From NCBI GenBank assembly GCA_964360145.1, contig CAYHWW010000168.1, positions 1 through 7,159 on the forward strand: a DNA stretch of 7,159 nucleotides, written 5' to 3'. How positions within the stretch are numbered: position 1 is the stretch's first letter; the number at the start of each line of letters is the position of its first letter. Source of the stretch: CAYHWW01 sp964360145. Its GTDB lineage: Bacteria; Bdellovibrionota; UBA1018; CAYHWW01. The notes under the pieces were generated by a model that was given only the letters and a program-made list of their open reading frames with translations, was not told where the DNA came from and did no database searches. Position numbers and translations under genes: made by a program. This document shows positions 1 through 5,672 of the stretch, one piece after another.

Positions 1-560
1 CGCTTCAGGTAACCAATGGCTCTCTCGTGCTGATTGTCCGCGATGGCGATGTCAGCGAGGGCCATGCAACCACGGATAGCATCTTCGGTACCCGCGAACC
101 GGCTGATCAAATCGGTGTAATCCTTGATAGCCAAAGACTTTTTGCCCAGCTCCTCCAAGGCATTTCCCCGAAGATAAAGGACGTGGCTCATCTCATCGTG
201 CCTGGGGAAGCGGACCATGATCTCGGTGAGGTTCGACACCATTGAATTGAGGGTCTGGTTGTAGTCAGCCAGACCAGGCTTGCCGCCGCCAACGCGGAAT
301 TGAATAGCCGCCATTTGTTGATAGCTGTCCACCAGACGGAGGAGGAGCAAGGGCTCCTGGTACTTCCCGCGGTATTTTTTAAGTAGTGCAACAATGGATC
401 GAGCGGCCTTACGTTGAGATTCTAATGCGGCCTGATCCACGCCGCGATCCATGGCTTCCGTGGAGCGGAGCACGGAGACCGTGACGGGAGCGGGCACATC
501 AGCCGCCGCGGTCTCAAAAGGCAGTGTAAGGAATACAATCAACGAGATAAGAGTGGTCAT
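1..560 (-). CDS. Secreted TPR-repeat protein (C-terminus cut by window edge)
   Basis: The reading frame is open from an ATG at 560 to the left edge, giving 186 complete codons with no stop, so the C-terminus is missing. Residues 1-20 look like a Sec signal peptide: a hydrophobic core (LISLIVFLTLPF) followed by AAA and then DVPAP. The mature part is helical. Residues about 125-160 read as a TPR helix pair (YLRGNALEELGKKSLAIKDY), and a second pair starts at about 161 and ends at the edge with AIGYLK. The fold recalls periplasmic TPR scaffolds such as CpoB/YbgF or BamD-like proteins. The start lies 8 bases after the stop of the second ExbD-like gene with only a weak GTGAG upstream, so it is probably translationally linked. 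It is likely a periplasmic partner or scaffold of the motor encoded just upstream. The family call is good; the exact role is inference. Confidence 0.8.
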   Translation of the reverse strand, partial: MTTLISLIVFLTLPFETAAADVPAPVTVSVLRSTEAMDRGVDQAALESQRKAARSIVALLKKYRGKYQEPLLLLRLVDSYQQMAAIQFRVGGGKPGLADYNQTLNSMVSNLTEIMVRFPRHDEMSHVLYLRGNALEELGKKSLAIKDYTDLISRFAGTEDAIRGCMALADIAIADNQHERAIGYLK

Positions 561-568
561 GATCTCAC

Positions 569-1078
569 TCACTCACGGTTAACGACTGCGAGCTTGAAGT
601 CGGTGTATCCGCTCACCGCGGCCGTCGCGAGAACGGCCTTGATCGTGGAGTAGGGGGTTCTTTCGTCAGCGACCACGATGATGCGGGGATCAACTTTGAC
701 CTCGGAGTTGTTCTTCGCTATCAAAAGCTGCCGTTGGCGCTCTTTATCCAGGGCCGCGGCCAATGTCTTCGAAGTGCCATTGGCGCCCAGGTCCGAGGCC
801 GCTGGGAAATTGAAATTTTGAATGGCCGTGACCGGGTTGGCTTCCACCAATATGGCGCTCTCGGAGATCTCCACCTTCAAAGCATCAGCGCTTGCCGCCG
901 TCGACGTTGCCACGGGAAGAGTCAACCCCTTGGATGGGGTGATGTCGATGCTGCCGCCGGCGTAACTCTTCAGCATGAATACCAGGATGATGATGAAGAT
1001 ATCCGCCATGGAGGTGATCTGCAGATTCATCTCCGTATCGAGATGCCTTTTTCGGAGGAAACTTTTTTTCGCGCTCAT
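569..1078 (-). CDS. ExbD/TolR-like motor subunit 2
   Basis: A 169-residue protein of the ExbD/TolR family, the peptidoglycan-side partner of a TolQ/ExbB proton channel. A basic cytoplasmic N-terminus (KKSFLRKRHLD) leads into one membrane span at about 20-38. Within it lies the motif ITSMADIFIIILVFMLKSY; Asp26 is the family's proton-carrying aspartate. A periplasmic domain follows. The C-terminal part (DPRIIVVADERTPYSTIK) is the typical ExbD beta-strand, VxAD and PY pattern. The stretch between about 45 and 125 is longer than in Escherichia coli ExbD (141 residues). The gene begins 3 bases after the first ExbD-like gene; a G-rich TAGGGGGG lies about 11 bases upstream of the ATG. It differs clearly from its neighbour in sequence and length, so the two are not a recent duplication. 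A heteromeric role alongside the first ExbD is inferred. Confidence 0.9.
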   Translation of the reverse strand: MSAKKSFLRKRHLDTEMNLQITSMADIFIIILVFMLKSYAGGSIDITPSKGLTLPVATSTAASADALKVEISESAILVEANPVTAIQNFNFPAASDLGANGTSKTLAAALDKERQRQLLIAKNNSEVKVDPRIIVVADERTPYSTIKAVLATAAVSGYTDFKLAVVNRE

Positions 1079-1081
1079 GGC

Positions 1082-1516
1082 TCAGAACCCCCCTAAGAGG
1101 ATGGCTGGCATGGTTTTTCGCAGGGCTTCCATGGTGCTGATGACATCTTTGTAGGGGACGCTGTTGTCAGCAACGAGGGTGACCACATTCACCGTGGGCC
1201 ACTTGGCCTTCAATGCACTGAACTGCTCGTTCATCACTGAGTAGTTCAGGTTGGCGCCGAGGGGGATCTCTTGAGAGGCTTTACCGCTCACTTTGATCCT
1301 CATGCTGCGATCAGCTTTGACCTCTAGAGTATACTGCACCGGTGGCGGTGTCGCGCTTGCCTGGCTTTCGCCGCCAGCGGCGACGCCGGCATCGAGGATA
1401 CCAATGGATGCATAGGTGGTTGAAACCATGATAAACGCGATCAGCACCGTGAAGCAGTCGATGACCGGTGCGAGATTCAGGTCAAAATCTTGGTTTGTGG
1501 CCTTGCCGACGCTCAT
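1082..1516 (-). CDS. ExbD/TolR-like motor subunit 1
   Basis: A 144-residue ExbD/TolR-family protein, about the usual family length. The N-terminus carries the membrane span at about 15-38 with LNLAPVIDCFTVLIAFIMV. Asp20 sits where E. coli ExbD has Asp25 and TolR has Asp23, the residue needed for proton use; Pro17 is also conserved. The remainder is periplasmic and contains VTLVADNSVPYKDV, the family's C-terminal VxAD and PY pattern, then ends soon after PAILLGG. The start codon overlaps the stop of the TolQ-like gene by four bases (ATGA), and a GAGGG ribosome site precedes it. The coupled arrangement suggests equal or linked synthesis with the channel subunit. The linker after the span is rich in Gly and Ala. 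This assignment is firm at family level; calling it TolR, ExbD or AglQ/AglS specifically is not possible from the sequence alone. Confidence 0.92.
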   Translation of the reverse strand: MSVGKATNQDFDLNLAPVIDCFTVLIAFIMVSTTYASIGILDAGVAAGGESQASATPPPVQYTLEVKADRSMRIKVSGKASQEIPLGANLNYSVMNEQFSALKAKWPTVNVVTLVADNSVPYKDVISTMEALRKTMPAILLGGF

Positions 1517-2226
1517 GCGGCCCTCGCCCTGGCGCGCACTTGGACATCGGCGCCTTCATCGCGGTCATGACCGTTTTTCACTGCTTCAGATTCCGCGGAG
1601 TAGCAACGCTGGCGCAGCACATCGAGCACGCGCACTGCCGAGCCGTCCACATCGGCGATGAGACGGTTGGTGCGATTGGCAAGCAACGCGAAAGCGATCA
1701 TGCAGGGGATGGCCACAGCTAGACCCAACATCGTCGCATTCATGGCCTGGGAAATACCGGCCGCCAACAGGGCGGATTTTTGCTGGGCATCAGCGTGGCC
1801 CACGGCTTGGAAGGAATGAATGAGACCTGCGATAGTACCGAAAAGACCAAACAAGGTAGCGACGTTGGCGATGGTGGAGAGGAAGGCGGTGCGCCCCTGA
1901 ATGATTTGCGCGGCTTTACCTACTTCTATGGCTAAACCGCTTTCAATGAGCTCCTCGGGCTGATGAGAGCGCAGCAGGCCTTGTTTGGTGACTTGAGCCG
2001 CGGGCTTCAAGGGAAACTTGTCGCACACCGCGATGGCATCGGCGATCTTGCCGCCAGCGACGAGCAGACCCACCCGTTCAAAGAAGCCGTCCATATCTTT
2101 GATGGGATAAGACGAATACAGCGCCTTCGTCCTCTCGACTATGATGGCCACGGCGACCACTGAGGCCACCAAGATAGGTGACACGTGCCAGAAACTCGCC
2201 CTAATGAATTCAAAGAAATCGCTCAT
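1513..2226 (-). CDS. TolQ/ExbB/MotA-family proton channel subunit
   Basis: A 237-residue inner-membrane protein with the ExbB/TolQ layout: a first span at about 13-32, a large cytoplasmic loop, then spans at about 117-138 and 163-183. The second span has LFGLFGTIAGLIHSF, with Thr131 at the position of ExbB Thr148. The third has NATMLGLAVAIP, with Thr165 at the position of ExbB Thr181. At the position of ExbB Glu176 the motif reads GISQAM, with Gln160 in place of glutamate. The C-terminus is polar and ends in RARARAA. A clear ribosome site (GGGGAGAG) lies five bases before the ATG, which is 24 bases after the VWA gene. It should form a pentameric channel around ExbD-like partners, turning proton flow into motion or work across the envelope. 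The two ExbD genes next door supply those partners. It could be a TolQ, ExbB or AglR-type protein; the neighbours favour the last. Confidence 0.92.
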   Translation of the reverse strand: MSDFFEFIRASFWHVSPILVASVVAVAIIVERTKALYSSYPIKDMDGFFERVGLLVAGGKIADAIAVCDKFPLKPAAQVTKQGLLRSHQPEELIESGLAIEVGKAAQIIQGRTAFLSTIANVATLFGLFGTIAGLIHSFQAVGHADAQQKSALLAAGISQAMNATMLGLAVAIPCMIAFALLANRTNRLIADVDGSAVRVLDVLRQRCYSAESEAVKNGHDRDEGADVQVRARARAA

Positions 2227-2250
2227 GGTCTCTCCCCAATGCCCTGACGG

Positions 2251-3834
2251 CTACAGGACCGATCTTGGTTGATAGTTGATATAGATTTTGTCGGTGGCGC
2301 TCAGGCTCAAAACAAAGGCGACGCTGGTCAATGTCAAGGTGGTGCCACTTACCGTGTAGTCCGCACTGGACACATTGGTAACAGTACCGCCTTCATGAAG
2401 GATCCTGACGATCATATCTTCGGTGCCTGTGGGCGCTCTCTTGAGAGTAAAAACACCGCGTTTCAGTGCGATGGCGCGGCCAATGGAATCCAGAAGCGCT
2501 GTGTAATCAGCTTCGGCGATGTCGAGGGATAGGGAACCATTGCCTACTTGGTTGCCAAGTTCGAGGTAGCGGTCACCGCGGTCCACGGACACTGGGGTCG
2601 AGCCGGTGACGGCCATGTCTTCCACGGTGCGAGCGGCCTGCAGCTGGGCAATGGATGCGCCTGTGAGAGGCACGATGGAGGCTACGAAATAGTTAGGTGA
2701 GCCCGCCACGCCGTCCACGGCGTCAAGGTTGCCGAAGTGCGTATCCAACTGGCTTTTCACATCGCTCACGGGGATGAGCTGAGTGGCATCAGGGCACACA
2801 CTGAGGGTGTATGTGTGGCCATCAACGGTCTTTGCGGGGCACGCCGTGCCGTACCCCGTTTGAGGGCTAAAGCCACCAGGCAACGGGTTGGGGCGCAGCA
2901 CGCTCTGGTCCTCTTCATCGCTGACGAAGATCACGACCCGCACGGACCCCTTGCGGAACAGGGCCGTAGCAGAGGCTTCGTTGTCTTCCAGGAATTGTGA
3001 AACAGAGGAGAAACCTCTTTCAGAACCACTGCCAGCGCTCCCCACGCTCACGTTGACTGTGAAATCGCTGACGAGCCGGTTGGTCCAGGCGCCGTCGCCG
3101 GCGACACCGGCAGGGGGCATTGTATTGATGATGGCTTTACCCGAACGGACGCTGTCATTTTGCACGGTGTTCACGCACTGGGTTGTGGCGGTTTCCGCGC
3201 CACCGGGGCTGAGACAGTTTGCGGTGCCCGTATTGCCGGATTGATCATCGCGAACTCGGCAATTCATGTTGCCGCTGTAGAAATAGGGGTGCAGCTCTGA
3301 GCATAGCGAGGAAATAGGGCCGTCATGCATGCCGACGACGAGCTGGGCATAGGTGCGGCCCAGTTGTGGGTATTGATCGCGAATACGCACGCCGTTGGTG
3401 AATGCGCCTGTGCGCGCATTCACCAGGGTGGGATTGGATGCGGGATTCACAAAGGTGCCCACGCGACCGCTGATGTACGGGGAGACCCAGCCCACAGTGT
3501 TGGGCAGGACTTGGTCCCAATAGCCGCTGAAGTCAGCATCAGCGAGATAGCTGTCCGTCGTGATGATACCCATGCGGATGTCCCAGGTGGGTTTCAAGTA
3601 TTGGGCGGCAAATGTGGCAAACCCGCTCCGCAGGCGGCTTTGGGATACGTCCATGCTCGCGGAATTGTCCACCACCCAGAGAATATCCACCTTGGTATTC
3701 ACTTCTTGGAGATTCCTCAGCTCTTCTTCCTGGGCGAGGCGGAAGGAGTCTGGGATCTGGCCCGTGCAACCGCCACTAACCCAGAGCATTCCCGCATTGA
3801 CGGCAGCAAACCTGCTGATGGATTTAAAGCTCAT
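2251..3834 (-). CDS. VWA-domain lipoprotein with MIDAS motif
   Basis: A 527-residue predicted lipoprotein. The N-terminus has a short hydrophobic segment and a lipobox-like VSGGC with Cys23 as acylation site; Ser at -3 is not ideal, so the lipobox is plausible rather than perfect. A von Willebrand A domain follows. VDILWVVDNSASM gives the metal-site DxSxS (Asp56, Ser58, Ser60), and VRVVIFVSDEEDQS at 298-311 gives a later strand with Asp306. Between these lies a long insert with Cys178, 192, 207 and 220; Cys332 and Cys347 follow. Six cysteines could form three disulfides, which suits an exported protein. The last 65 residues look like a beta-sandwich ending in DKIYINYQP. A strong ribosome site (GAAGGAAGG) and an ATGA overlap with the upstream gene fix the start. 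It is probably an outer-membrane or surface binding protein. Myxococcus CglB is a comparable VWA lipoprotein, but orthology is not shown here. Confidence 0.88.
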   Translation of the reverse strand: MSFKSISRFAAVNAGMLWVSGGCTGQIPDSFRLAQEEELRNLQEVNTKVDILWVVDNSASMDVSQSRLRSGFATFAAQYLKPTWDIRMGIITTDSYLADADFSGYWDQVLPNTVGWVSPYISGRVGTFVNPASNPTLVNARTGAFTNGVRIRDQYPQLGRTYAQLVVGMHDGPISSLCSELHPYFYSGNMNCRVRDDQSGNTGTANCLSPGGAETATTQCVNTVQNDSVRSGKAIINTMPPAGVAGDGAWTNRLVSDFTVNVSVGSAGSGSERGFSSVSQFLEDNEASATALFRKGSVRVVIFVSDEEDQSVLRPNPLPGGFSPQTGYGTACPAKTVDGHTYTLSVCPDATQLIPVSDVKSQLDTHFGNLDAVDGVAGSPNYFVASIVPLTGASIAQLQAARTVEDMAVTGSTPVSVDRGDRYLELGNQVGNGSLSLDIAEADYTALLDSIGRAIALKRGVFTLKRAPTGTEDMIVRILHEGGTVTNVSSADYTVSGTTLTLTSVAFVLSLSATDKIYINYQPRSVL

Positions 3835-4541
3835 GAGCCTTCCTTCGCCGTTTCACAACGGGGTGAGTGACCGACAACGAGCCAGTCACGAAACAGGGGT
3901 GACTTGCGTTCCGCCAATCCATGATTTTTTAAATCTTCATCAACGTCGGCGGAGGCGTCATGATCTTCTTCTTTGTCGTTGGGGTCCCACTTGGCGGAGG
4001 CCACGGCACGGCCCGCCTCTTCTTCAGCGGCACCGATAGCGTCCATGAACTCATCTTTGGGTACTACGCAATTCAGCTTGCAGTCAGCTTTGCCCAAGCA
4101 TGCTTGCACACTGATCACCGACTGCGGTCCAGCGACCGCGCCGAAGACCAAAGTATCTTTTGCCTGCTCATATTTGACAGGAACTCCGTCAACACGCACG
4201 CAAAGAGCTTTACCGCTGAGTTTGCGGGGCAATGCCGCGAGAACTTCGTCCCCAGCCAGAACCAAAGAATTCTTGTGAGCGGAGCAAGCCTCACGATCAC
4301 CATGGCCACTGATTTCCTTGTGCTTGAAGGTCACTGTGTAGCACCCGTCCAAAGGCGCTGGACCTACCGGTGCTTGACCATTTTTCTGCACGACAGCCAC
4401 TGGCTCCGAGACAGGAGTGGCGGTGGCAGCACGCTCCTGGGCAGAAGATCCTTCGGAAGCAGCATTGTTTCGCTGCAGGAGGATGCGGCCACCGATGACC
4501 GTCAGAAGCACTACCGCGCCTACGATGCCAATAGTTCTCAT
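3831..4541 (-). CDS. Membrane-anchored cysteine-containing periplasmic protein, unknown family
   Basis: I do not recognise this family. From the ATG at 4541 it is 236 residues. A hydrophobic span at about 3-22 (IGIVGAVVLLTVIGGRILL) acts as signal anchor, followed by a low-complexity Ser/Ala/Thr/Pro linker. A folded region then carries Cys67, 86, 114, 148, 154 and 158. CLGKADCKLNC is a tight three-cysteine cluster. A strongly acidic stretch lies at about 186-203 and Cys229 near the end. The cysteines suggest a disulfide-bonded periplasmic domain. Its stop overlaps the VWA gene start (ATGA), so the two are probably made together and may interact. In-frame starts exist further upstream (ATG at 4565 and 4589, GTG at 4685). 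The sigma-54 promoter at 4578-4593 would begin the transcript near 4567. This excludes the two longest starts and favours 4541, or a nearly leaderless 4565. No start has a good ribosome site. It is the first gene of the operon. Confidence 0.75.
   Translation of the reverse strand: MRTIGIVGAVVLLTVIGGRILLQRNNAASEGSSAQERAATATPVSEPVAVVQKNGQAPVGPAPLDGCYTVTFKHKEISGHGDREACSAHKNSLVLAGDEVLAALPRKLSGKALCVRVDGVPVKYEQAKDTLVFGAVAGPQSVISVQACLGKADCKLNCVVPKDEFMDAIGAAEEEAGRAVASAKWDPNDKEEDHDASADVDEDLKNHGLAERKSPLFRDWLVVGHSPRCETAKEGS
3838..3846 (-). promoter_or_regulatory. Strong ribosome binding site of the VWA lipoprotein gene
   Basis: On the minus strand GAAGGAAGG ends three bases before the ATG at 3834, with an AGGA core six bases from it. 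It supports the choice of this start over later in-frame ATGs and shows that the gene can recruit ribosomes itself as well as through coupling to the upstream gene. Confidence 0.75.
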
Positions 4542-4577
4542 TGTATGATTCGTGCGAGGTTCCATGGGCCCTGGAAT

Positions 4578-4593
4578 AGCAACCCCCATGCCA
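4578..4593 (-). promoter_or_regulatory. Sigma-54 (RpoN) promoter of the motor operon
   Basis: Read on the minus strand the sequence is TGGCATG-GGGG-TTGCT. It matches the -24/-12 consensus TGGCACG-N4-TTGCW at all but one position and has the invariant GG-N10-GC spacing. The -12 cytosine is at 4579, placing the transcript start near 4567 (a few bases either way). It faces the operon starting at 4541 and lies next to a gene for a sigma-54 activator. The match is direct observation; activity is inferred. Confidence 0.8.
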
Positions 4594-4605
4594 TCCCAGC
4601 CCGAG

Positions 4606-4620
4606 ACCGTCACTGACGGT
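4606..4620. promoter_or_regulatory. Perfect 15-bp palindrome, candidate operator
   Basis: ACCGTCA-C-TGACGGT has perfect 7-base arms around one central base. It sits 12 bases upstream of the -24 element, with its centre at about -46 from the predicted start of the minus-strand transcript. That is close for a sigma-54 enhancer. It may be a repressor or accessory site, a low-affinity activator site, or an operator for the divergent kinase/regulator genes. Confidence 0.5.
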
Positions 4621-4651
4621 AAGTCCTTGATGTTAAATGGAATAAGTGAAC

Positions 4652-4671
4652 ACCTGAGAGCTGACACAGGT
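4652..4671. promoter_or_regulatory. ACCTG-N10-CAGGT dyad, candidate enhancer for the sigma-54 activator
   Basis: Five-base inverted arms are separated by ten bases, with the centre near -95 of the predicted minus-strand transcript start, within the usual enhancer range. The CCTG-N10-CAGG spacing equals that of the known GlrR site type TGTC-N10-GACA, and the adjacent regulator has a GlrR-like DNA-binding end. The arms are short, so chance occurrence is possible. Confidence 0.4.
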
Positions 4672-4826
4672 TCCGGTATATGCACTGAAACTGCTGCACG
4701 TAAGCGCTATTGCCCCCCCAATGCCGTGGTTTCACTACACCCCCCAACCCTCTGCCGCGGCAACAAATGCTCCCCCGGGCCGACGCCGACAACCACCGTT
4801 CGTGCCACCCCGCGTTTTTTGATAAA

Positions 4827-5672
4827 ATGAAACAAGTCATGACTTTAGCAACCTTAGGCCCGTACCTTGCCGCCTCGGTTTCACTGGCGGCCACTTTCCT
4901 CGCCTTCGCGTATTTCCGAAAGTCCACGCGCACAACCACGGCACGCATCGAGGAGTCGGAAAAAACGAAGTTGGAGTTTCTCGCGACCGTCTCCCATGAG
5001 CTCAAAACACCGCTCACCGCCATCAAAGAGGGACTGCTATTTCTGCGCGATAACAGGGGGGACGTGAACCGCGTGCACCTGGATCGAACTCTCGATATCT
5101 GCCTCAACTCCACCAAGAAGCTGGAACTGATGATTCAAAATCTTCTCAATCACGCGAAAATGGAAGCCGGCATGTACGAGTTCGATGACAAGCCGAAAGA
5201 CTTCGTCGCGGTGGTGAATAACGCCATCCATGGCCTGCGCCCCATTGCGGATAGGCGCGGGCAAGCCATCGAAGTCTATACCCACTCCCATCGATGCTGG
5301 GGCGTGTTCAGCGCCGAGGGCATCAGCCATGCCGTCGAAAACATGCTCATGAACGCCATCAAGTACGCGGACCCGGCCCACCCCATCGCGATCAGTATCC
5401 GTCGCATCGAAGAGGGGCAAACGCCTCAATTGGAATTCAAGGTCACAAACCATGGCAAGGAGATCCTCGCAACCGAGATCGACCAGCTCTTCAAGAGATT
5501 TTTCCGTGCATCTAATTCGGGCGGGCAGCAGGGCGTGGGCCTGGGCCTCAACCTGGTGAAGCGCATCATCGAGGCGCACCAAGGCAGCATCAGCGTGGAA
5601 TCAGAGGATGGCATCACGATTTTCACGTTCCGCATTCCCCAGGTGAACGAGCCCGTGGAAATAAGCGCATGA
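4827..5672 (+). CDS. Sensor histidine kinase with one membrane span
   Basis: From the ATG at 4827 this is a 281-residue kinase. A single hydrophobic segment lies at about 6-29 (LGPYLAASVSLAATFLAF). A short basic linker and helix follow, then the HisKA domain with FLATVSHELKTPLTAIKEG; His57 is the phosphoacceptor. The ATPase domain has an N box (VENMLMNAIKYA, about 170-181), a G1 region of the VTNHGKEI type and a G2 box GVGLGLNLVKRII (about 236-248). G1 has Asn in place of the usual Asp, a variant also found in kinases such as CusS. There is no periplasmic sensor loop, PAS or HAMP domain, so it probably senses through the membrane segment or a partner protein. It ends in an ATGA overlap with the response regulator, its expected substrate. 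Longer in-frame starts (TTG at 4710, ATG at 4767) add an uncharged-to-polar tail without family features. No good ribosome site is visible at any start. Confidence 0.9.
   Translation: MKQVMTLATLGPYLAASVSLAATFLAFAYFRKSTRTTTARIEESEKTKLEFLATVSHELKTPLTAIKEGLLFLRDNRGDVNRVHLDRTLDICLNSTKKLELMIQNLLNHAKMEAGMYEFDDKPKDFVAVVNNAIHGLRPIADRRGQAIEVYTHSHRCWGVFSAEGISHAVENMLMNAIKYADPAHPIAISIRRIEEGQTPQLEFKVTNHGKEILATEIDQLFKRFFRASNSGGQQGVGLGLNLVKRIIEAHQGSISVESEDGITIFTFRIPQVNEPVEISA

Larger units (their letters stand above)
4542..4826. other. Divergent intergenic regulatory region
   Basis: About 285 bases between two divergently transcribed operons. Frames run through parts of it on both strands, but only from GTG (4685) or TTG (4710) starts, and the resulting N-terminal extensions are not protein-like. 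The minus-facing half holds the sigma-54 promoter and two inverted repeats listed separately. The plus-facing half (about 4700-4800) is rich in C runs and shows no convincing promoter. I found no GG-N10-GC sigma-54 core with a good context on the plus strand ahead of the kinase gene. Confidence 0.7.

Noticed and set aside
569..2226. Classical Tol-Pal or TonB-ExbBD system
   Set aside because: No TolA, TolB, Pal, TonB or receptor gene is present, and the neighbours are a VWA lipoprotein and a TPR protein; genes beyond the left edge could still change this.
3325..3870. Long plus-strand frame opposite the VWA gene
   Set aside because: It is a shadow of the minus-strand gene, with no recognisable domain and no support from spacing or ribosome site.
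4654..4682. CTGAGA / TATATG as a plus-strand sigma-70 promoter
   Set aside because: Spacing is 17, but the -35 is poor and the start would lie more than 130 bases before the gene; too weak to annotate.
4542..4685. N-terminal extension of the cysteine-rich protein from GTG 4685 or ATG 4589
   Set aside because: It would place the sigma-54 promoter inside the coding region and put a polar stretch of about 50 residues ahead of a typical signal anchor.
4681..4698. TGCA-N10-TGCA as a second enhancer site
   Set aside because: TGCA is self-complementary and only four bases, so this is expected by chance; its centre is 28 bases from the other dyad, not a whole number of helical turns.
4710..4826. 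N-terminal extension of the histidine kinase from TTG 4710
   Set aside because: It is a Pro/Arg-rich stretch read from C-rich DNA with a non-ATG start, no ribosome site and no family resemblance.
4821..4828. GATAAAAT as a -10 box for the kinase gene
   Set aside because: It overlaps the start codon and no acceptable -35 lies 16-18 bases upstream; it would require a leaderless transcript from a later ATG.
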